The notes beneath the pieces were generated by a model, which had not been told where the DNA came from, searched no databases, and saw only the letters and a list, made by a program, of their open reading frames with translations. Shown in pieces: positions 17,924-28,571 of a DNA stretch of 64,000 bases (the stretch's first letter is position 1; every line of letters begins with the position of its first letter). Both the position numbers and the translations under genes were made by a program. Origin of the DNA: Pseudomonas triticifolii (lineage in GTDB: Bacteria; Pseudomonadota; Gammaproteobacteria; Pseudomonadales; Pseudomonadaceae); assembly GCF_014358015.1 (NCBI RefSeq), contig NZ_JACONV010000002.1:186001-250000 (forward strand). Reading direction: 5' to 3'.

Positions 17924-19024
17924 CTACTCCTTGGCAGCCAGTTTCACGGCCCGATTACTGCGGTCCACTGGACGAATTCGCTCGCCTTCGCGCAACACAT
18001 GCCCGCCTGCGGCCACGACCCAGTCGGTCTCTTTCAAGCCTTGAAGCACCGGCACCGACTCCTGGCCATAAGGCCCGACCTGCACCGGCACGCGGCTCAC
18101 GGTGCTGTCGGGAGCGACCCGCCATACATACGTGCCACCGTTCTCGGCCGTCAGTGCCGCGAGCGGCACCGCCAGCGGCACTGCGTGCTCGGACGCGATG
18201 AACACCCGGGCACTCTGGCCCAGCTCCACCGGGACCTGCCCGCTGGCAAACGCGACGCGCGCTGCGAAGGTTCGCGAGCGGGGATCGGCGGAAGGCGACA
18301 ATTCACGAATGCGGCCGGGGAAGCGTTGATCGCGCAGCGTCCACAGCTCGACCGAGACCGGCTGACCGACCTTGAAACGGGCAAAGTTCTGCTCCGGCAA
18401 GCTGATCGACACTTCCCGCTCACCGTCGGTGGCCAAGGTGAAGACGGTCTGCCCCGCAGCCACCACTTGCCCGACCTCCACCGAACGCCTGGCGATCACG
18501 CCATCTTGTGACGCGCGCAGCACGGTGTAGCTGGTCTGGTTGTCGGCAACCGTCAGCTCGGCCTTGATCTGCTTGAGTCGCGCTTCGCCCGAGCGATAGA
18601 GGTTTTCGGCGTTGTCGTATTGCGAACGGCTGACCATCTGCCGGTCCAGCAGGGTCTTGTAGCGATCCCGCTCCGAGCGCACCAGTTGCAGGTTGGCTTC
18701 GGCGGCGGTGACTTGTGCGCGGGTGGCGTCCAGTTGCAGGCGTACGTCCTGCGCGTCCAGCTCGGCCAGTGGCTGGTTGGCCTTGACCCGCTGCCCCTCC
18801 TCGACCATGCGCTTGCTGACCTTGCCGGAGATACGGAACGCCAGCTCAGGCTCGAAGCGCGCACGGACCTCGCCAGGGTAGCTGTCCATGGATTGAGCGG
18901 AAGGCAACGGCTGCACCACCATTGCAGGACGAATCACCACAGGCGCGGTGCTCTCCTGGCCGCAGGCGGTCAGCAATGAAACCAGACACAGGGGAACGAC
19001 AAGCGGCATGACATCGCGGAACAT
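17924..19024 (-). CDS. mexJ: RND efflux periplasmic adaptor lipoprotein, MexJ-like
   Basis: Membrane-fusion protein linking the RND pump to an outer-membrane channel. Start chosen at 19024 (MFRDVMPLVVPLCLVSLLTACG), which has GAAGG 9 nt upstream and gives 366 residues, close to MexJ; longer starts at 19039 and 19042 lack a ribosome-binding site. The lipobox LTAC anchors it. The lipoyl/barrel-sandwich halves (FRISGKVSKRMVEEGQRV and QDGVIARRSVEVGQVVAAGQ) flank a coiled-coil hairpin (about residues 90-150). It is transcribed with mexK from the shared operator region with mexL. Confidence 0.87.
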   Translation of the reverse strand: MFRDVMPLVVPLCLVSLLTACGQESTAPVVIRPAMVVQPLPSAQSMDSYPGEVRARFEPELAFRISGKVSKRMVEEGQRVKANQPLAELDAQDVRLQLDATRAQVTAAEANLQLVRSERDRYKTLLDRQMVSRSQYDNAENLYRSGEARLKQIKAELTVADNQTSYTVLRASQDGVIARRSVEVGQVVAAGQTVFTLATDGEREVSISLPEQNFARFKVGQPVSVELWTLRDQRFPGRIRELSPSADPRSRTFAARVAFASGQVPVELGQSARVFIASEHAVPLAVPLAALTAENGGTYVWRVAPDSTVSRVPVQVGPYGQESVPVLQGLKETDWVVAAGGHVLREGERIRPVDRSNRAVKLAAKE

Positions 19025-19059
19025 GATGTAAACCTTCATCAAAACAAGCTTGGAATAAT

Positions 19060-19102
19060 TGTACTGGCGAGTATATTAAAAATTATCAAACTCACCAGTA
19101 CA
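19060..19102. promoter_or_regulatory. Palindromic operator between mexJ-like and mexL-like genes
   Basis: Inverted repeat TGTACTGGCGAGT (19060-19072) and ACTCACCAGTACA (19090-19102), matching in 12 of 13 positions with a 17-bp AT-rich centre that holds TATATTAAAA. It fills most of the gap between the divergent start codons at 19024 and 19115, so a bound repressor would cover both promoters. A plus-strand promoter TTGTAC-N17-ATTATC is possible within it. Binding by the adjacent TetR protein is inference from position and from what is known of MexL autoregulation. Confidence 0.8.
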
Positions 19103-19114
19103 TTATTCGAAGCC

Positions 19115-19753
19115 ATGCCTGACGCCCCATTGAATACCGGACCCGGTCGCCCCAAGGACCTTGAGAAGCGCAAGGCCATTCTTGAGTCGGCGAAGAACCT
19201 GTTCATCAGTAACGGCTACGTGAATACCAGTATGGACGCGATTGCCAGCGAAGCCGGCGTCTCCAAGCTGACGGTCTACAGCCACTTCACCGACAAGGAA
19301 ACGCTATTCTCAGCCGCCGTGGTGGCGCGTTGCGAAGAGCAGATGCCTGCTGTGCTGTTTCATCTGGCGCAAGGCGCGACCGTCGAGACCGCGCTGCTCA
19401 ACATCGCCCGCGCCTTCCAATGCCTGGTCAACAGCCCCGAATCCCTCGAACTGCACCGATTGATGGTGACGCTGGGCTCGCAGGATCCGCAGCTGTCGAT
19501 GATCTTCTTCGAGGCCGGGCCGCAAAAGCTCATCAGTGAAATGGAACGCGTGCTGATCGAAATCGACGCAACCGGCAGCCTGCGCATCGAAAATCCTCTG
19601 CGGGCTGCCGAGCATTTTCTGAATATGGTGAAAGGTATTCACAACTTCCGCTTGCTGGTGGGATGCAGCGTGCAGCCGGACGAAGACTGCGCCGAGCGGC
19701 ATGTGCGTGAGGTCGTCACGCTGTTCATGCGCGCCTATGCCCCAGGCGACTGA
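19115..19753 (+). CDS. mexL: TetR-family repressor, MexL-like
   Basis: 212 residues, the length I recall for MexL. The N-terminal helix-turn-helix spans about residues 15-60 (DAIASEAGVSKLTVYSHFTD is the recognition region), and the rest is the ligand-binding/dimer domain of TetR regulators with an AefR-like C-terminus (LRAAEHFLNMVKGI). It is divergent from the mexJK-like operon across a 43-bp palindrome, so it probably represses both itself and the pump. Confidence 0.88.
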   Translation: MPDAPLNTGPGRPKDLEKRKAILESAKNLFISNGYVNTSMDAIASEAGVSKLTVYSHFTDKETLFSAAVVARCEEQMPAVLFHLAQGATVETALLNIARAFQCLVNSPESLELHRLMVTLGSQDPQLSMIFFEAGPQKLISEMERVLIEIDATGSLRIENPLRAAEHFLNMVKGIHNFRLLVGCSVQPDEDCAERHVREVVTLFMRAYAPGD

Positions 19754-19769
19754 TCGACGAATAACCGGC

Positions 19770-20564
19770 TCACTCGACGGGCCTGGGCTTCAAGGCTTTC
19801 TTCGGGTAAATGTCATAGCGGCTGGATTTGCCATCCAGTGCGTAGCCCGGTTTGGCACCGTCAATGCAAGGTGCCTTACGCGGACGCTTGACCACGACAC
19901 GGTGCGTGGCCAACGCCAGCGCCGCTTCCAGCAAGGCGGGCGCATCCATGTCATCGCCCACCAGCGGACGAAACAGACGCATCTCCTTTTTGACCAGCGC
20001 GGTTTTTTCCCGATGCGGGAACATGGGATCAAGGTAGATGACTTGCGGCGGCTCGCCCTGCCAGTCACGAATCAGCTGGATAGAGTTGCCGGTCAGCAAG
20101 CGCATCTGATTGATGATCGAACCCACATCACGGTCGTTGCGCCCACGTGACAGCCCGTCCTCCAGCAACGCAGCGATGATCGGCTGGCGTTCGATCAGAC
20201 TCATCTCGCACCCCAGACTTGCCAGCACGAACGCATCCTTGCCCAACCCCGCCGTGGCATCCAGCACACGAGGCCGGATACCCGGCTGGATGCCCACTGC
20301 CTTGGCGATCATCTGCCCGGTGCCGCCACCGAACAGCCTGCGATGGGCCACCGCGCCCTCGACGAAATCGACCCGCACCGCCCCCGGCGCATCGTCACCC
20401 AACTGCTGCAACTGCAGGCCTTCGTCGGTGACTTGCAGGGCAAAATCCGCCTCTTCGTCCTGCAACGGCAAGCCCAGCCGCGCCGCCCACTGCGCGGCCT
20501 GATCCTGCCCACTTGCGGTCAGGGCTTCGACCCGTATACGACTGCCTGCCTGCTGTTCACTCAT
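19770..20564 (-). CDS. rsmJ: RsmJ, 16S rRNA (guanine1516-N2)-methyltransferase
   Basis: 264-residue SAM-dependent rRNA methyltransferase of the YhiQ/RsmJ family. It contains the family block [22 protein letters not shown] (SAM-binding loop) and [22 protein letters not shown] (catalytic DPMFP motif). The start is placed at the ATG giving [15 protein letters not shown]; the longer frame runs 36 residues into the upstream region of the divergent gene. It is convergent with the mexL-like gene, with 16 bp between stops. Confidence 0.93.
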   Translation of the reverse strand: MSEQQAGSRIRVEALTASGQDQAAQWAARLGLPLQDEEADFALQVTDEGLQLQQLGDDAPGAVRVDFVEGAVAHRRLFGGGTGQMIAKAVGIQPGIRPRVLDATAGLGKDAFVLASLGCEMSLIERQPIIAALLEDGLSRGRNDRDVGSIINQMRLLTGNSIQLIRDWQGEPPQVIYLDPMFPHREKTALVKKEMRLFRPLVGDDMDAPALLEAALALATHRVVVKRPRKAPCIDGAKPGYALDGKSSRYDIYPKKALKPRPVE

Positions 20565-20661
20565 TGCGCCCACACACTCAAAAATTGTTAATGATCGGCA
20601 AAATCTGCCGATAACCAAAGTATCCGGCATTTTGCCAGACCCAAGGCCAGTACTGATCGCT

Positions 20662-21282
20662 ATGTCAGACATTGTTCAAACATCCATTGGCTATTTGTCG
20701 CACTCAGGCGACTTTAGCGTCCGCAACAGCCGCACCCTCGGTGGTGTCACGCAGTTGTGGTCGGATGCGTTTGCACGAGCGATGGCCGATCAGGTTGCCG
20801 ACAGCACCCCGACCCCCGTGCATCCCAGCACTGTGGAAGTGGACGTTGAGACTGGCGAGCCGGTTGCCGGTGCCAAAACCCTGGGCAAGATTGTCGAGCA
20901 GCGCGCCTGTCCGGTCGCCGACACCGAAGTCAAACCACCTGAACCGCTGTTTCTGCCGATTGCCGAATTCGAACTGGATTTGCTGCCTCCACCAGCAGAA
21001 CCGTTCAGCATTGCTGACATCATTGAGCAGCAGCGCCATCTGGAATTCGAAAGTAACTGGGTGCGGCCTACCGTGCTCAACGCCCACAGCGACGTGACGC
21101 CTGGTCCAGCACCACAGCCACGTGCGCTGCATCTGCCTATCGCCGAGCTCGAATGGGAACTGGCTGACAAGGCCGCCCTGCCGCTGGACGAAGAAACCCT
21201 CGCCACGCAACAGCGTCAGTTCGACTACGACAGCGTCTGGGCCCGCCCGTTGATCCTGCAAAACCTGCGCATGGCGGCCTGA
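20662..21282 (+). CDS. Hypothetical protein with an internal duplicated motif
   Basis: About 206 residues (ATG at 20662, [20 protein letters not shown]; an in-frame start at 20632 is possible). No signal peptide or membrane segment, acidic and proline-rich. Two copies of one motif are visible: [16 protein letters not shown] ... [18 protein letters not shown] and [16 protein letters not shown] ... [19 protein letters not shown], that is LPIAE(F/L)E followed by QQR-x-(4-6)-S-x-W-x-RP. The start region shares DNA with the rsmJ upstream region. No known family recognised and no function assigned. Confidence 0.72.
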   Translation: MSDIVQTSIGYLSHSGDFSVRNSRTLGGVTQLWSDAFARAMADQVADSTPTPVHPSTVEVDVETGEPVAGAKTLGKIVEQRACPVADTEVKPPEPLFLPIAEFELDLLPPPAEPFSIADIIEQQRHLEFESNWVRPTVLNAHSDVTPGPAPQPRALHLPIAELEWELADKAALPLDEETLATQQRQFDYDSVWARPLILQNLRMAA

Positions 21283-21972
21283 TCAGCGACACACCTGCCA
21301 ACGTCCCATGTCCACATGAAAATGATCACGATGCGCCGCGTTGTACTCCGGCCCCAGCACCGTGCTGAAGCTCTTGCAGGCCCCATCACGCACTAGCCTG
21401 AGAAAGCGCCCTTTATCCCCGGTATCGTTCCAGTCCTTGAGCAGATTGATACGTTGACCGTCGTCCAGACGGAAACCGGCGATATCCAGCGCATTGGCGG
21501 TCGCATGCTGACTGAGCCGGCTATTGGCGCGGTTGTAGATGTTGCGACAGGCAAAGCTGCCAAGGTGATCGATACGCGCAACGCGCTGACCGAACACCGT
21601 CTCAGCCGCGGGTTGCAGCGCATGGATATCGAACAGCACATAAGCCACGGCCAAGGGGCAACTGGCCAGAAAGCTGCTGCTCAGCGCCACATCCCCACCC
21701 TGCACGCGCAAGGTATTTTCCAGTGGACATCGCGCCGAATCCGGGCTGTCGGCCTGACGACTGAAACGCAGCCCGGATGCGCTCAGCACCTGATCGCATA
21801 ACGCCGGGTCATCTCGCAGGCGTGACAACTTGAAGGGCGTCAACAGATTCGGCTCGGCGCGAACATCCAGCGGTGCCCAAGGGTTCCATTGCGGAGGCAC
21901 GTCGACCCAGCCACGCCACACCGCGAAAACCCCGACTGCGCACAGCACCAGCAACATCAGGAATACGCGCAT
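21283..21972 (-). CDS. Extensin-like C-terminal domain protein, membrane-anchored
   Basis: 229 residues. The start at 21972 (MRVFLMLLVLCAVGVFAVW) provides an N-terminal membrane anchor or uncleaved signal; the longer frame overlaps the upstream gene. The periplasmic domain carries SQHATANALDIAGF and ends with AAHRDHFHVDMGRWQVCR, the pattern of metal-binding histidines and aspartate (SxHxxGxAxD ... HxDHFHxD) of extensin-like proteins related to the LAS/MepA-type peptidoglycan peptidases. Four or more cysteines suggest disulfides. Enzymatic activity on peptidoglycan is inference. It begins 2 bp after the PEP-mutase-family gene stop, so the pair is co-transcribed. Confidence 0.82.
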   Translation of the reverse strand: MRVFLMLLVLCAVGVFAVWRGWVDVPPQWNPWAPLDVRAEPNLLTPFKLSRLRDDPALCDQVLSASGLRFSRQADSPDSARCPLENTLRVQGGDVALSSSFLASCPLAVAYVLFDIHALQPAAETVFGQRVARIDHLGSFACRNIYNRANSRLSQHATANALDIAGFRLDDGQRINLLKDWNDTGDKGRFLRLVRDGACKSFSTVLGPEYNAAHRDHFHVDMGRWQVCR

Positions 21973-21974
21973 GC

Positions 21975-22808
21975 TCAGCCCTTGAACAGATCGTTCAGTT
22001 GATCGAAAGGCAACGCCTGTCCGGCGTAATTGAACGTGCCGTAGTGACGGATTTCCTCCGCTGCACGATACAGCCCACCCAATGCTGCGCGCGCCAGCGA
22101 AGAGCCGACGCTGATGCGTTTGACGCCGCACTCGCTCAGGTCCGCAACCGAAAGCGCCACGCCACCCAGCCCCATCAGAACATTCACAGGCCTGGGCGCG
22201 ACCGCACGCACGACGGCGATCACCTCTTCACGAGTACGCAGGCCGGGCGCGTAGAGCACATCCGCCCCCGCCTCTGCGTACGCTTCAAGCCTGCGCAAGG
22301 TGTCGGCGAAGTCCATCCGGCCGTGCAACAGGTTTTCCGCCCGCGCCGTCAGCATGAAAGGAAACGGCAGGTCGCGCACGGCAGCGACCGAAGCCCGCAC
22401 GCGCGCAACGGACAGGTCGAAGTCATAGATGGGGTTGTCTGCCTGCCCGCTGGCGTCCTCGATGGAACCGCCCACGATACCCGCCGCAGCCGCCTTGAGC
22501 AGCGTCTCGGCGCAGCCTTCGGGGCTGTCGGCAAAGCCGTTTTCCAGGTCGGCCGCGACCGGGAGTGGCGTGGCCGCGACAATAGCCGCCACGTTGGCGA
22601 GGGTGTCATCGCGGCTGAGTGCGCCCTCGGCGTCGGCGCGGCCCAGGGCGAATGCCAGACCGGCGCTGGTGGTCGCCAAGGCCTCGAAACCCAGCGACGC
22701 CAGTAGCTTTGCCGAGCCTGCATCCCAGGGGTTGGGCATCACGAACGCACCTTCGCGCTCATGCAAGGCCTTGAATGTCTGTGCTTTGAGACGTTGTTGC
22801 GAGTCCAT
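21975..22808 (-). CDS. Isocitrate lyase/PEP mutase superfamily enzyme
   Basis: 277 residues, start at MDSQQRLKAQTFKALHERE. TIM-barrel enzyme of the ICL/PEPM superfamily: NPWDAGSAKLLASLGF near the start, VAADLENGF (metal/substrate region) and GSIEDASG follow the superfamily pattern. The classic KKCGH catalytic loop of isocitrate lyase is absent, so carboxyphosphonoenolpyruvate mutase-like, oxaloacetate decarboxylase or methylisocitrate-lyase-like C-C lyase chemistry is possible; the substrate cannot be told. It is followed at once by the extensin-like gene. Confidence 0.85.
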   Translation of the reverse strand: MDSQQRLKAQTFKALHEREGAFVMPNPWDAGSAKLLASLGFEALATTSAGLAFALGRADAEGALSRDDTLANVAAIVAATPLPVAADLENGFADSPEGCAETLLKAAAAGIVGGSIEDASGQADNPIYDFDLSVARVRASVAAVRDLPFPFMLTARAENLLHGRMDFADTLRRLEAYAEAGADVLYAPGLRTREEVIAVVRAVAPRPVNVLMGLGGVALSVADLSECGVKRISVGSSLARAALGGLYRAAEEIRHYGTFNYAGQALPFDQLNDLFKG

Positions 22809-22857
22809 GGGCGTGCTCTCCGGGTGACAGGTTTCAATAAACCCACACCTATCGACC

Positions 22858-23724
22858 TCAGAGCAAGCCCAACTGCTCCACCTCTGGACCACGATCCAGT
22901 TCAGACAATGGCGGCAACCCTGGCAGGCGCACCATCAATTGCTCATGAAAGCGCCGCGCCAGATCAGGCGCCCGCAGGTTATCCGGGGTGTGCAGGAACA
23001 CGTAGGGCACACGACCCTCTTCAATCCACACGGCCACCTTCTCAACCCACTGCACCAGAAACGGGTCATTGGCTTCCAGCTCAGGGCGACCGATGAATCG
23101 TACCTGAGGATGTTGAGTCAGTGCGGCTGGGCGAGCGGGCACCTTGGGTTTCTTGGACTGTGCATGCAGCACGGCGGGGTCACTGGACACGCAGCTGAAC
23201 AGCGCGCGCGAGTCCAGGCAGATGCGTTCGATGCCACGGTCCAGCAGAAGACGATTGAGCATGCGCTCCTCATCGCCTTTCATGAAAAAGGCCATGTTGC
23301 GAACTTCAACGGCCAAGGGCACGTTCAACTCATCAATGAACCCCGCCAGTTCTGCCAGGCGCTGTGGCGTGAAACTGGCCGACAACTGCAACCAGAACGG
23401 CGCTACGCGCGTGCCCAGCGGGGCCATGAGTTGAATGAACGTTTCAGCAGCGGTTACCTGGGCACGCAGATCGCCGCCGTGGCTGATGTCGCGGGGAAAC
23501 TTGGCGGTGAAGCGAAAATCTTCCGGCATCACTTCGGCCCAACGCTGCACGGTGGAGGCCGCGGGCCGGGCGTAGAACGTCGTATTGCCTTCGACGACAT
23601 TGAAGACTTGGGTGTAAAGGCTCAGAAAGTCAGCAGGACGAGCCTCTTCGGGGTACAGCGAGTCGCGCCAGGCGTTTTCGCTCCAGGACGGACACCCCAG
23701 GTAGTAAGGAAGACCGGACACCAT
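22858..23724 (-). CDS. DUF72 (YecE) family protein
   Basis: 288-residue TIM-barrel protein of the YecE/DUF72 family. Typical blocks are GCPSWSENAWRDSLYP near the N-terminus, NVVEGNTTFYARPAASTVQRW, FRFTAKFPRDISH, and PYVFLHTPDN near the end. The family function is unknown. The start codon overlaps the stop of the upstream 106-residue gene by one base, so they form an operon. Confidence 0.88.
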   Translation of the reverse strand: MVSGLPYYLGCPSWSENAWRDSLYPEEARPADFLSLYTQVFNVVEGNTTFYARPAASTVQRWAEVMPEDFRFTAKFPRDISHGGDLRAQVTAAETFIQLMAPLGTRVAPFWLQLSASFTPQRLAELAGFIDELNVPLAVEVRNMAFFMKGDEERMLNRLLLDRGIERICLDSRALFSCVSSDPAVLHAQSKKPKVPARPAALTQHPQVRFIGRPELEANDPFLVQWVEKVAVWIEEGRVPYVFLHTPDNLRAPDLARRFHEQLMVRLPGLPPLSELDRGPEVEQLGLL

Positions 23725-24044
23725 CAGACGTGAAGATCGAGCCCCGATACTTCAAGGTCCCAATCCACAAAACTGGCCGTGGTCAGGTAACTGGCCAGGG
23801 CGTTGGCGACACGAGAACTCATGGAGCGCGGAAAGATGATGTCCTGAGGACGTGCGGGTACATTGCCAGTACTTGAAATCGGGCCCTCATCCGCCTGACG
23901 GCGGGCAGCATTGGCAGGCGCAGGCAGCGCGGGGAGGTCCGCGTCGGAAGAGATTTCCTCGAAGGAACCCTCCACCGTCGAAGGGCGCTTCTGCGGCTTT
24001 CGCTTGATGGGGTATGAACGTTGTGATGGTCCGTCAATGCGCAT
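23724..24044 (-). CDS. Small hypothetical protein upstream of the DUF72 gene
   Basis: 106 residues, ATG start. The first 60 are charged, proline-rich and probably disordered (SQRSYPIKRKPQKRP, DADLPALPAPANAARR). The C-terminal 35 are more structured (SSRVANALASYLTTASFVDW, then DLEVSGLDLHV). No known domain recognised. It overlaps the DUF72 gene by one base. The region before it is AT-rich and carries two palindromic octamers. Confidence 0.72.
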   Translation of the reverse strand: MRIDGPSQRSYPIKRKPQKRPSTVEGSFEEISSDADLPALPAPANAARRQADEGPISSTGNVPARPQDIIFPRSMSSRVANALASYLTTASFVDWDLEVSGLDLHV

Positions 24045-24075
24045 CGGTAGTTACTCGGCTTCTGTAGTGGCAATT

Positions 24076-24115
24076 TAACGTTACAGTCCGGATACTGGCA
24101 AATTCCCTAACGTTA
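24076..24115. promoter_or_regulatory. Two palindromic TAACGTTA octamers, 32 bp apart
   Basis: TAACGTTA at 24076-24083 and again at 24108-24115, about three helical turns apart, 32 and 64 bp before the start of the 106-residue gene. GGCAAATT or a near match recurs close by. Candidate binding site for a dimeric regulator; I know no Pseudomonas regulator with this exact site. Confidence 0.3.
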
Positions 24116-24243
24116 ACTAGACCACACATATTGCAAATTGTTTGAGCCCAGGCGCTTGAAGTCACACTAAAACGATAAACGGTAGATGGCAAATTGATAC
24201 GCAGGTTGCAATCGTCATAACTCGGGGGTTGCAACGCTCACCA

Positions 24244-24918
24244 CTATCGCGCCTTTGGCGTCGCCACTTTGTCACGTAGATAGACCGGCTGCGCATCATC
24301 CGCCGGCACGGCTTCGCCGCGATTCCAGGCGAAGGTGGCAAGCGTCAGCAGATCCTGAGCATGAGGCAGCAGGCTTGCATCCTGCCCCGCCAACGTAACC
24401 GGGATACGCTCGGCATAGCCCCAACCGGTGCCCGCGCCGAACCACTGCCCCGTAGCGTCCAGGGGCAAGGCGGCCAGTTCGGGCGCCATGACCGCTTCAT
24501 GACCGACCAGACGCATCTCGCCCGCCCTCTCGTGATAGCAACCCCAATAGACCTCATCCATGCGCGCATCAATGGCCGCAGCCACCTGCGATACACCCTG
24601 CTCGCGGTAGGCTCGCTGCGCCAGCACCGCCAGGTTGGAAACCGGCAAAACGGGACGCTCCAGCGCGAAGGCCAGTCCCTGAACGACACCGATCGCAATC
24701 CGCACACCGGTGAACGCTCCCGGACCACGGCCGAAGGCAATGGCGTCCAGCGCCGACAGGGCAATCCCCGCCTCGGCCAGCAGGTCCTTGATCATCGGCA
24801 GCAGGCGCTGGGCATGCAGGCGCGGAATCACCTCGTAGTGGCTCAGTACCTTGCCGTCATGCAGCAAAGCGACCGAGCAGGCTTCAGTGGCGGTGTCCAG
24901 GGCCAGCAAGGTGGTCAT
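24244..24918 (-). CDS. tsaB: TsaB, tRNA threonylcarbamoyladenosine synthesis protein
   Basis: 224 residues, ASKHA-fold partner of TsaD in making t6A37 of tRNA. Start at MTTLLALDTATEACSVALLH, the family N-terminus; GRGPGAFTGVRIAIGVVQGL is the signature loop. Longer in-frame starts lie in the upstream region and lack support. It is followed by a ~200-bp gap and preceded by adk in the same direction. TcdA, which acts on t6A, is also in this window. Confidence 0.93.
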   Translation of the reverse strand: MTTLLALDTATEACSVALLHDGKVLSHYEVIPRLHAQRLLPMIKDLLAEAGIALSALDAIAFGRGPGAFTGVRIAIGVVQGLAFALERPVLPVSNLAVLAQRAYREQGVSQVAAAIDARMDEVYWGCYHERAGEMRLVGHEAVMAPELAALPLDATGQWFGAGTGWGYAERIPVTLAGQDASLLPHAQDLLTLATFAWNRGEAVPADDAQPVYLRDKVATPKAR

Positions 24919-25003
24919 CGGTGTGTCCGTCGTCATGGAAAAGTGGCGCAGTATAAATGACAAATGGCCCGCAAGCGGGCCATTGTTGAGACGCTGTATC
25001 GAC

Positions 25004-25934
<931 letters not shown>

Positions 25935-28571
25935 TCAACCGGTATTGCGCAGCCCGGCGGCAATTCCCGCCACGGACACCAGCAACGCCAGTTCCAGAGG
26001 GCTGTCCAGATTCGCCTCGCGATGCCGGGAACGAGAAAGCAGCTCCGCCTGGAGCAGATGCAGCGGGTCCAGGTACGTGTTGCGCAAGCTGATGAACTCA
26101 AGCGTTTCCGGGCTGTGTGCCAGCAATTGCGTCTGGCCGGTAAGTCCCAGAACCACGTTGCAGGCCTGCGACAATAGGTCGCGTAAATGTGAGCCTAAAT
26201 GTTGCAGTTCCTGACTGACCAGCCGCTCATCGTAGAGCCGCGCGATGTCGGCGTCGGCTTTGGCCAGCACCATTTCGAGCATGTCGATGCGGGTCCGGAA
26301 GAACGGCCAGCGTTCGCGCATCTGCGCGAGCAAATCACCCTCTCCACGTTCCAGCGCCCTGGTCAACGCAGCTTCCCAGCCCAGCCAGGCGGGCAGCATC
26401 AACCGCGTCTGGGTCCAGGCAAAGATCCACGGGATCGCACGCAGGCTTTCAACCCCACCTTCACGGCGCTTGGCGGGACGGCTGCCCAGCGGCAAACGGC
26501 CCAGCTCCTGCTCAGGCGTGGCCTGACGGAAATACTCGACGAACTCGGGATTTTCCCTGACCACTGCACGGTAGGCGCTGACACCGTCGCTGGCCAGCTG
26601 GTCCATCATTGTGCGCCACGCCGGTTCAGGCGGCGGAGGCGGCAGCAAGGTTGCCTCCAGCACAGCGGCCAGATACAGGTTGAGGTTCTGCTCTGCAATG
26701 TCCGGCAAGCCGAACTTGAAGCGGATCATTTCACCCTGTTCAGTGGTGCGGAAACGCCCTGCCACCGAACCCGGCGGCTGTGAAAGGATGGCCGCATGCG
26801 CCGGGCCGCCTCCACGCCCGACCGTACCGCCACGGCCGTGGAACAACAGCAGTTCGACCTGCTGATCACGGCAGATCTGCACCAGTTTTTCCTGGGCCCG
26901 ATACTGCGCCCAGGCCGCCGCCGTGGTGCCGGCGTCCTTGGCCGAGTCGGAATAACCGATCATCACTTCCTGAGGGCCGTGCAAGCGCGAGCGATATCCC
27001 GGCAGACCCAGTAGCGTTTCAATGACCGGGCCAGCGTTGTCCAGGTCGGCCAGCGTCTCGAACAGCGGCACGACACGCATTGGCCGTTGCAGACCGGCTT
27101 CTTTAAGCAGCAGCTGCACGGCAAGCACGTCGGAAGCGGCGCCCGCCATTGAAATCACGTAAGAACCCAGCGAGGCTGCAGGTGCCGCCGCCACTTCCCG
27201 GCACGTGGCCAGTACTTCTGCGGTATCCGCTGCGGGCTTGAAGTAAGCGGGCAAGAGCGGACGACGGTTGTTCAGCTCACGCAGCAAAAATTCGATGCGC
27301 GTCTGTTCGTCCCATTCCTCGTAACGGCCCAGCCCCAGATAGTCGGTGATTTCCGTCATGGCCGCGCAATGGCGACTGGAGTCCTGACGCACGTCCAGAC
27401 GCACCAAAAACAGGCCGAAGGTCACGGCGCGACGCAGGCAGTCCAGCAGCGGACCGTCGGCGATCACGCCCATGCCGCACTCGTGCAGTGACTGGAAGCA
27501 GAGCATCAAGGGCTCGATCAACTCGCGATTGTCGTGCAGCACGGCCTCAGGCGCAGGCTGCGTCACGGTGAGCGAGGCATTGGCCCAGTTACGGGTAGCC
27601 CGCAAGCGCTCACGCAAGCGTTTGAGTTCGGTGCGGTACGGCTCGGCAGTGTCGCCCGCACTGGCCCGCAACGCGTCGCTAGCCTGTTGCATCGACAGGT
27701 CGGCCGCCAGACTGTCCACGTCACGCAAATACAGGTCGGCCGCCATCCAGCGGGCCAACAGCAGCACTTCGCGGGTGACGGCAGCAGTGACGTTCGGGTT
27801 GCCGTCCCGATCACCGCCCATCCATGAAGCAAAGCGGATAGGGGCCGCTTCCAGAGGCAAATGCAGGCCGGTTGCTGCTTGCAGCGCCAGATCGGCCTTG
27901 CGCAGGTAATTGGGGATCGCATGCCACAGCGAATGCTCGATGACCGCAAAGCCCCACTTGGCCTCGTCGACCGGCGTCGGCCGGATGCGGCGAATTTCCT
28001 CGGTGTGCCAGGCTTCAGCGATCAGACGCTGCAAGCGTGAGGTGATCTGCTCGCGCTCCAGGCTGTTCAGGTCACGATGGTCCAGTGCCGCCAGTTGCGC
28101 GGCGATGGCATCGTACTTCTGGATAAGCGTGCGCCGCGCCACTTCGGTCGGGTGCGCGGTGAGCACCAGCTCAATCTCCAGCTTGCCCAGTTGCCGCGCC
28201 AGTGCGTCGGGCGTATGGCCTTCGCGCTTGAGGCGCTCCAGCAGCTCCGGCAGCACACGGGATTCGAATGGCTGAGGCTGCGCGTCGTCGCGCCGGTGCA
28301 TGAGCTGGTATTGCTCAGCGATATTCGCCAGGTTCAGGAACTGATTGAAGGCACGGGCAACAGGCAGCAATTCGTCGTCTTCAAGGCTGTCCACGCTCGA
28401 ACTGAGCGCCTCCGCACCTTCGGCCGAACCGCGCCGGCCGGCCTTGGCGCTTTTGCGAATGCGCTCGATCTTCTCGAGAAAATCAGCACCGCGTTGTTCG
28501 CGAATGGTGTTGCCCAACAGCTCACCCAGCAAGTGAACGTCTTCGCGCAAACGCGCATCGATATCAGCCAT
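25935..28571 (-). CDS. ppc: Phosphoenolpyruvate carboxylase
   Basis: 878 residues, the usual length. Carboxylates PEP to oxaloacetate to refill the TCA cycle. Conserved segments are present: [13 protein letters not shown] (catalytic histidine), [30 protein letters not shown] (catalytic loop) and the C-terminal LRNTG. ATG start at [15 protein letters not shown]. It is transcribed toward adk and divergent from the 115-residue gene. Confidence 0.97.
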   Translation of the reverse strand: MADIDARLREDVHLLGELLGNTIREQRGADFLEKIERIRKSAKAGRRGSAEGAEALSSSVDSLEDDELLPVARAFNQFLNLANIAEQYQLMHRRDDAQPQPFESRVLPELLERLKREGHTPDALARQLGKLEIELVLTAHPTEVARRTLIQKYDAIAAQLAALDHRDLNSLEREQITSRLQRLIAEAWHTEEIRRIRPTPVDEAKWGFAVIEHSLWHAIPNYLRKADLALQAATGLHLPLEAAPIRFASWMGGDRDGNPNVTAAVTREVLLLARWMAADLYLRDVDSLAADLSMQQASDALRASAGDTAEPYRTELKRLRERLRATRNWANASLTVTQPAPEAVLHDNRELIEPLMLCFQSLHECGMGVIADGPLLDCLRRAVTFGLFLVRLDVRQDSSRHCAAMTEITDYLGLGRYEEWDEQTRIEFLLRELNNRRPLLPAYFKPAADTAEVLATCREVAAAPAASLGSYVISMAGAASDVLAVQLLLKEAGLQRPMRVVPLFETLADLDNAGPVIETLLGLPGYRSRLHGPQEVMIGYSDSAKDAGTTAAAWAQYRAQEKLVQICRDQQVELLLFHGRGGTVGRGGGPAHAAILSQPPGSVAGRFRTTEQGEMIRFKFGLPDIAEQNLNLYLAAVLEATLLPPPPPEPAWRTMMDQLASDGVSAYRAVVRENPEFVEYFRQATPEQELGRLPLGSRPAKRREGGVESLRAIPWIFAWTQTRLMLPAWLGWEAALTRALERGEGDLLAQMRERWPFFRTRIDMLEMVLAKADADIARLYDERLVSQELQHLGSHLRDLLSQACNVVLGLTGQTQLLAHSPETLEFISLRNTYLDPLHLLQAELLSRSRHREANLDSPLELALLVSVAGIAAGLRNTG

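Noticed and set aside
16556..18511. 651-codon plus-strand open frame
   Set aside because: Antisense to the RND pump and adaptor genes; histidine- and arginine-rich low-complexity translation with no domain.
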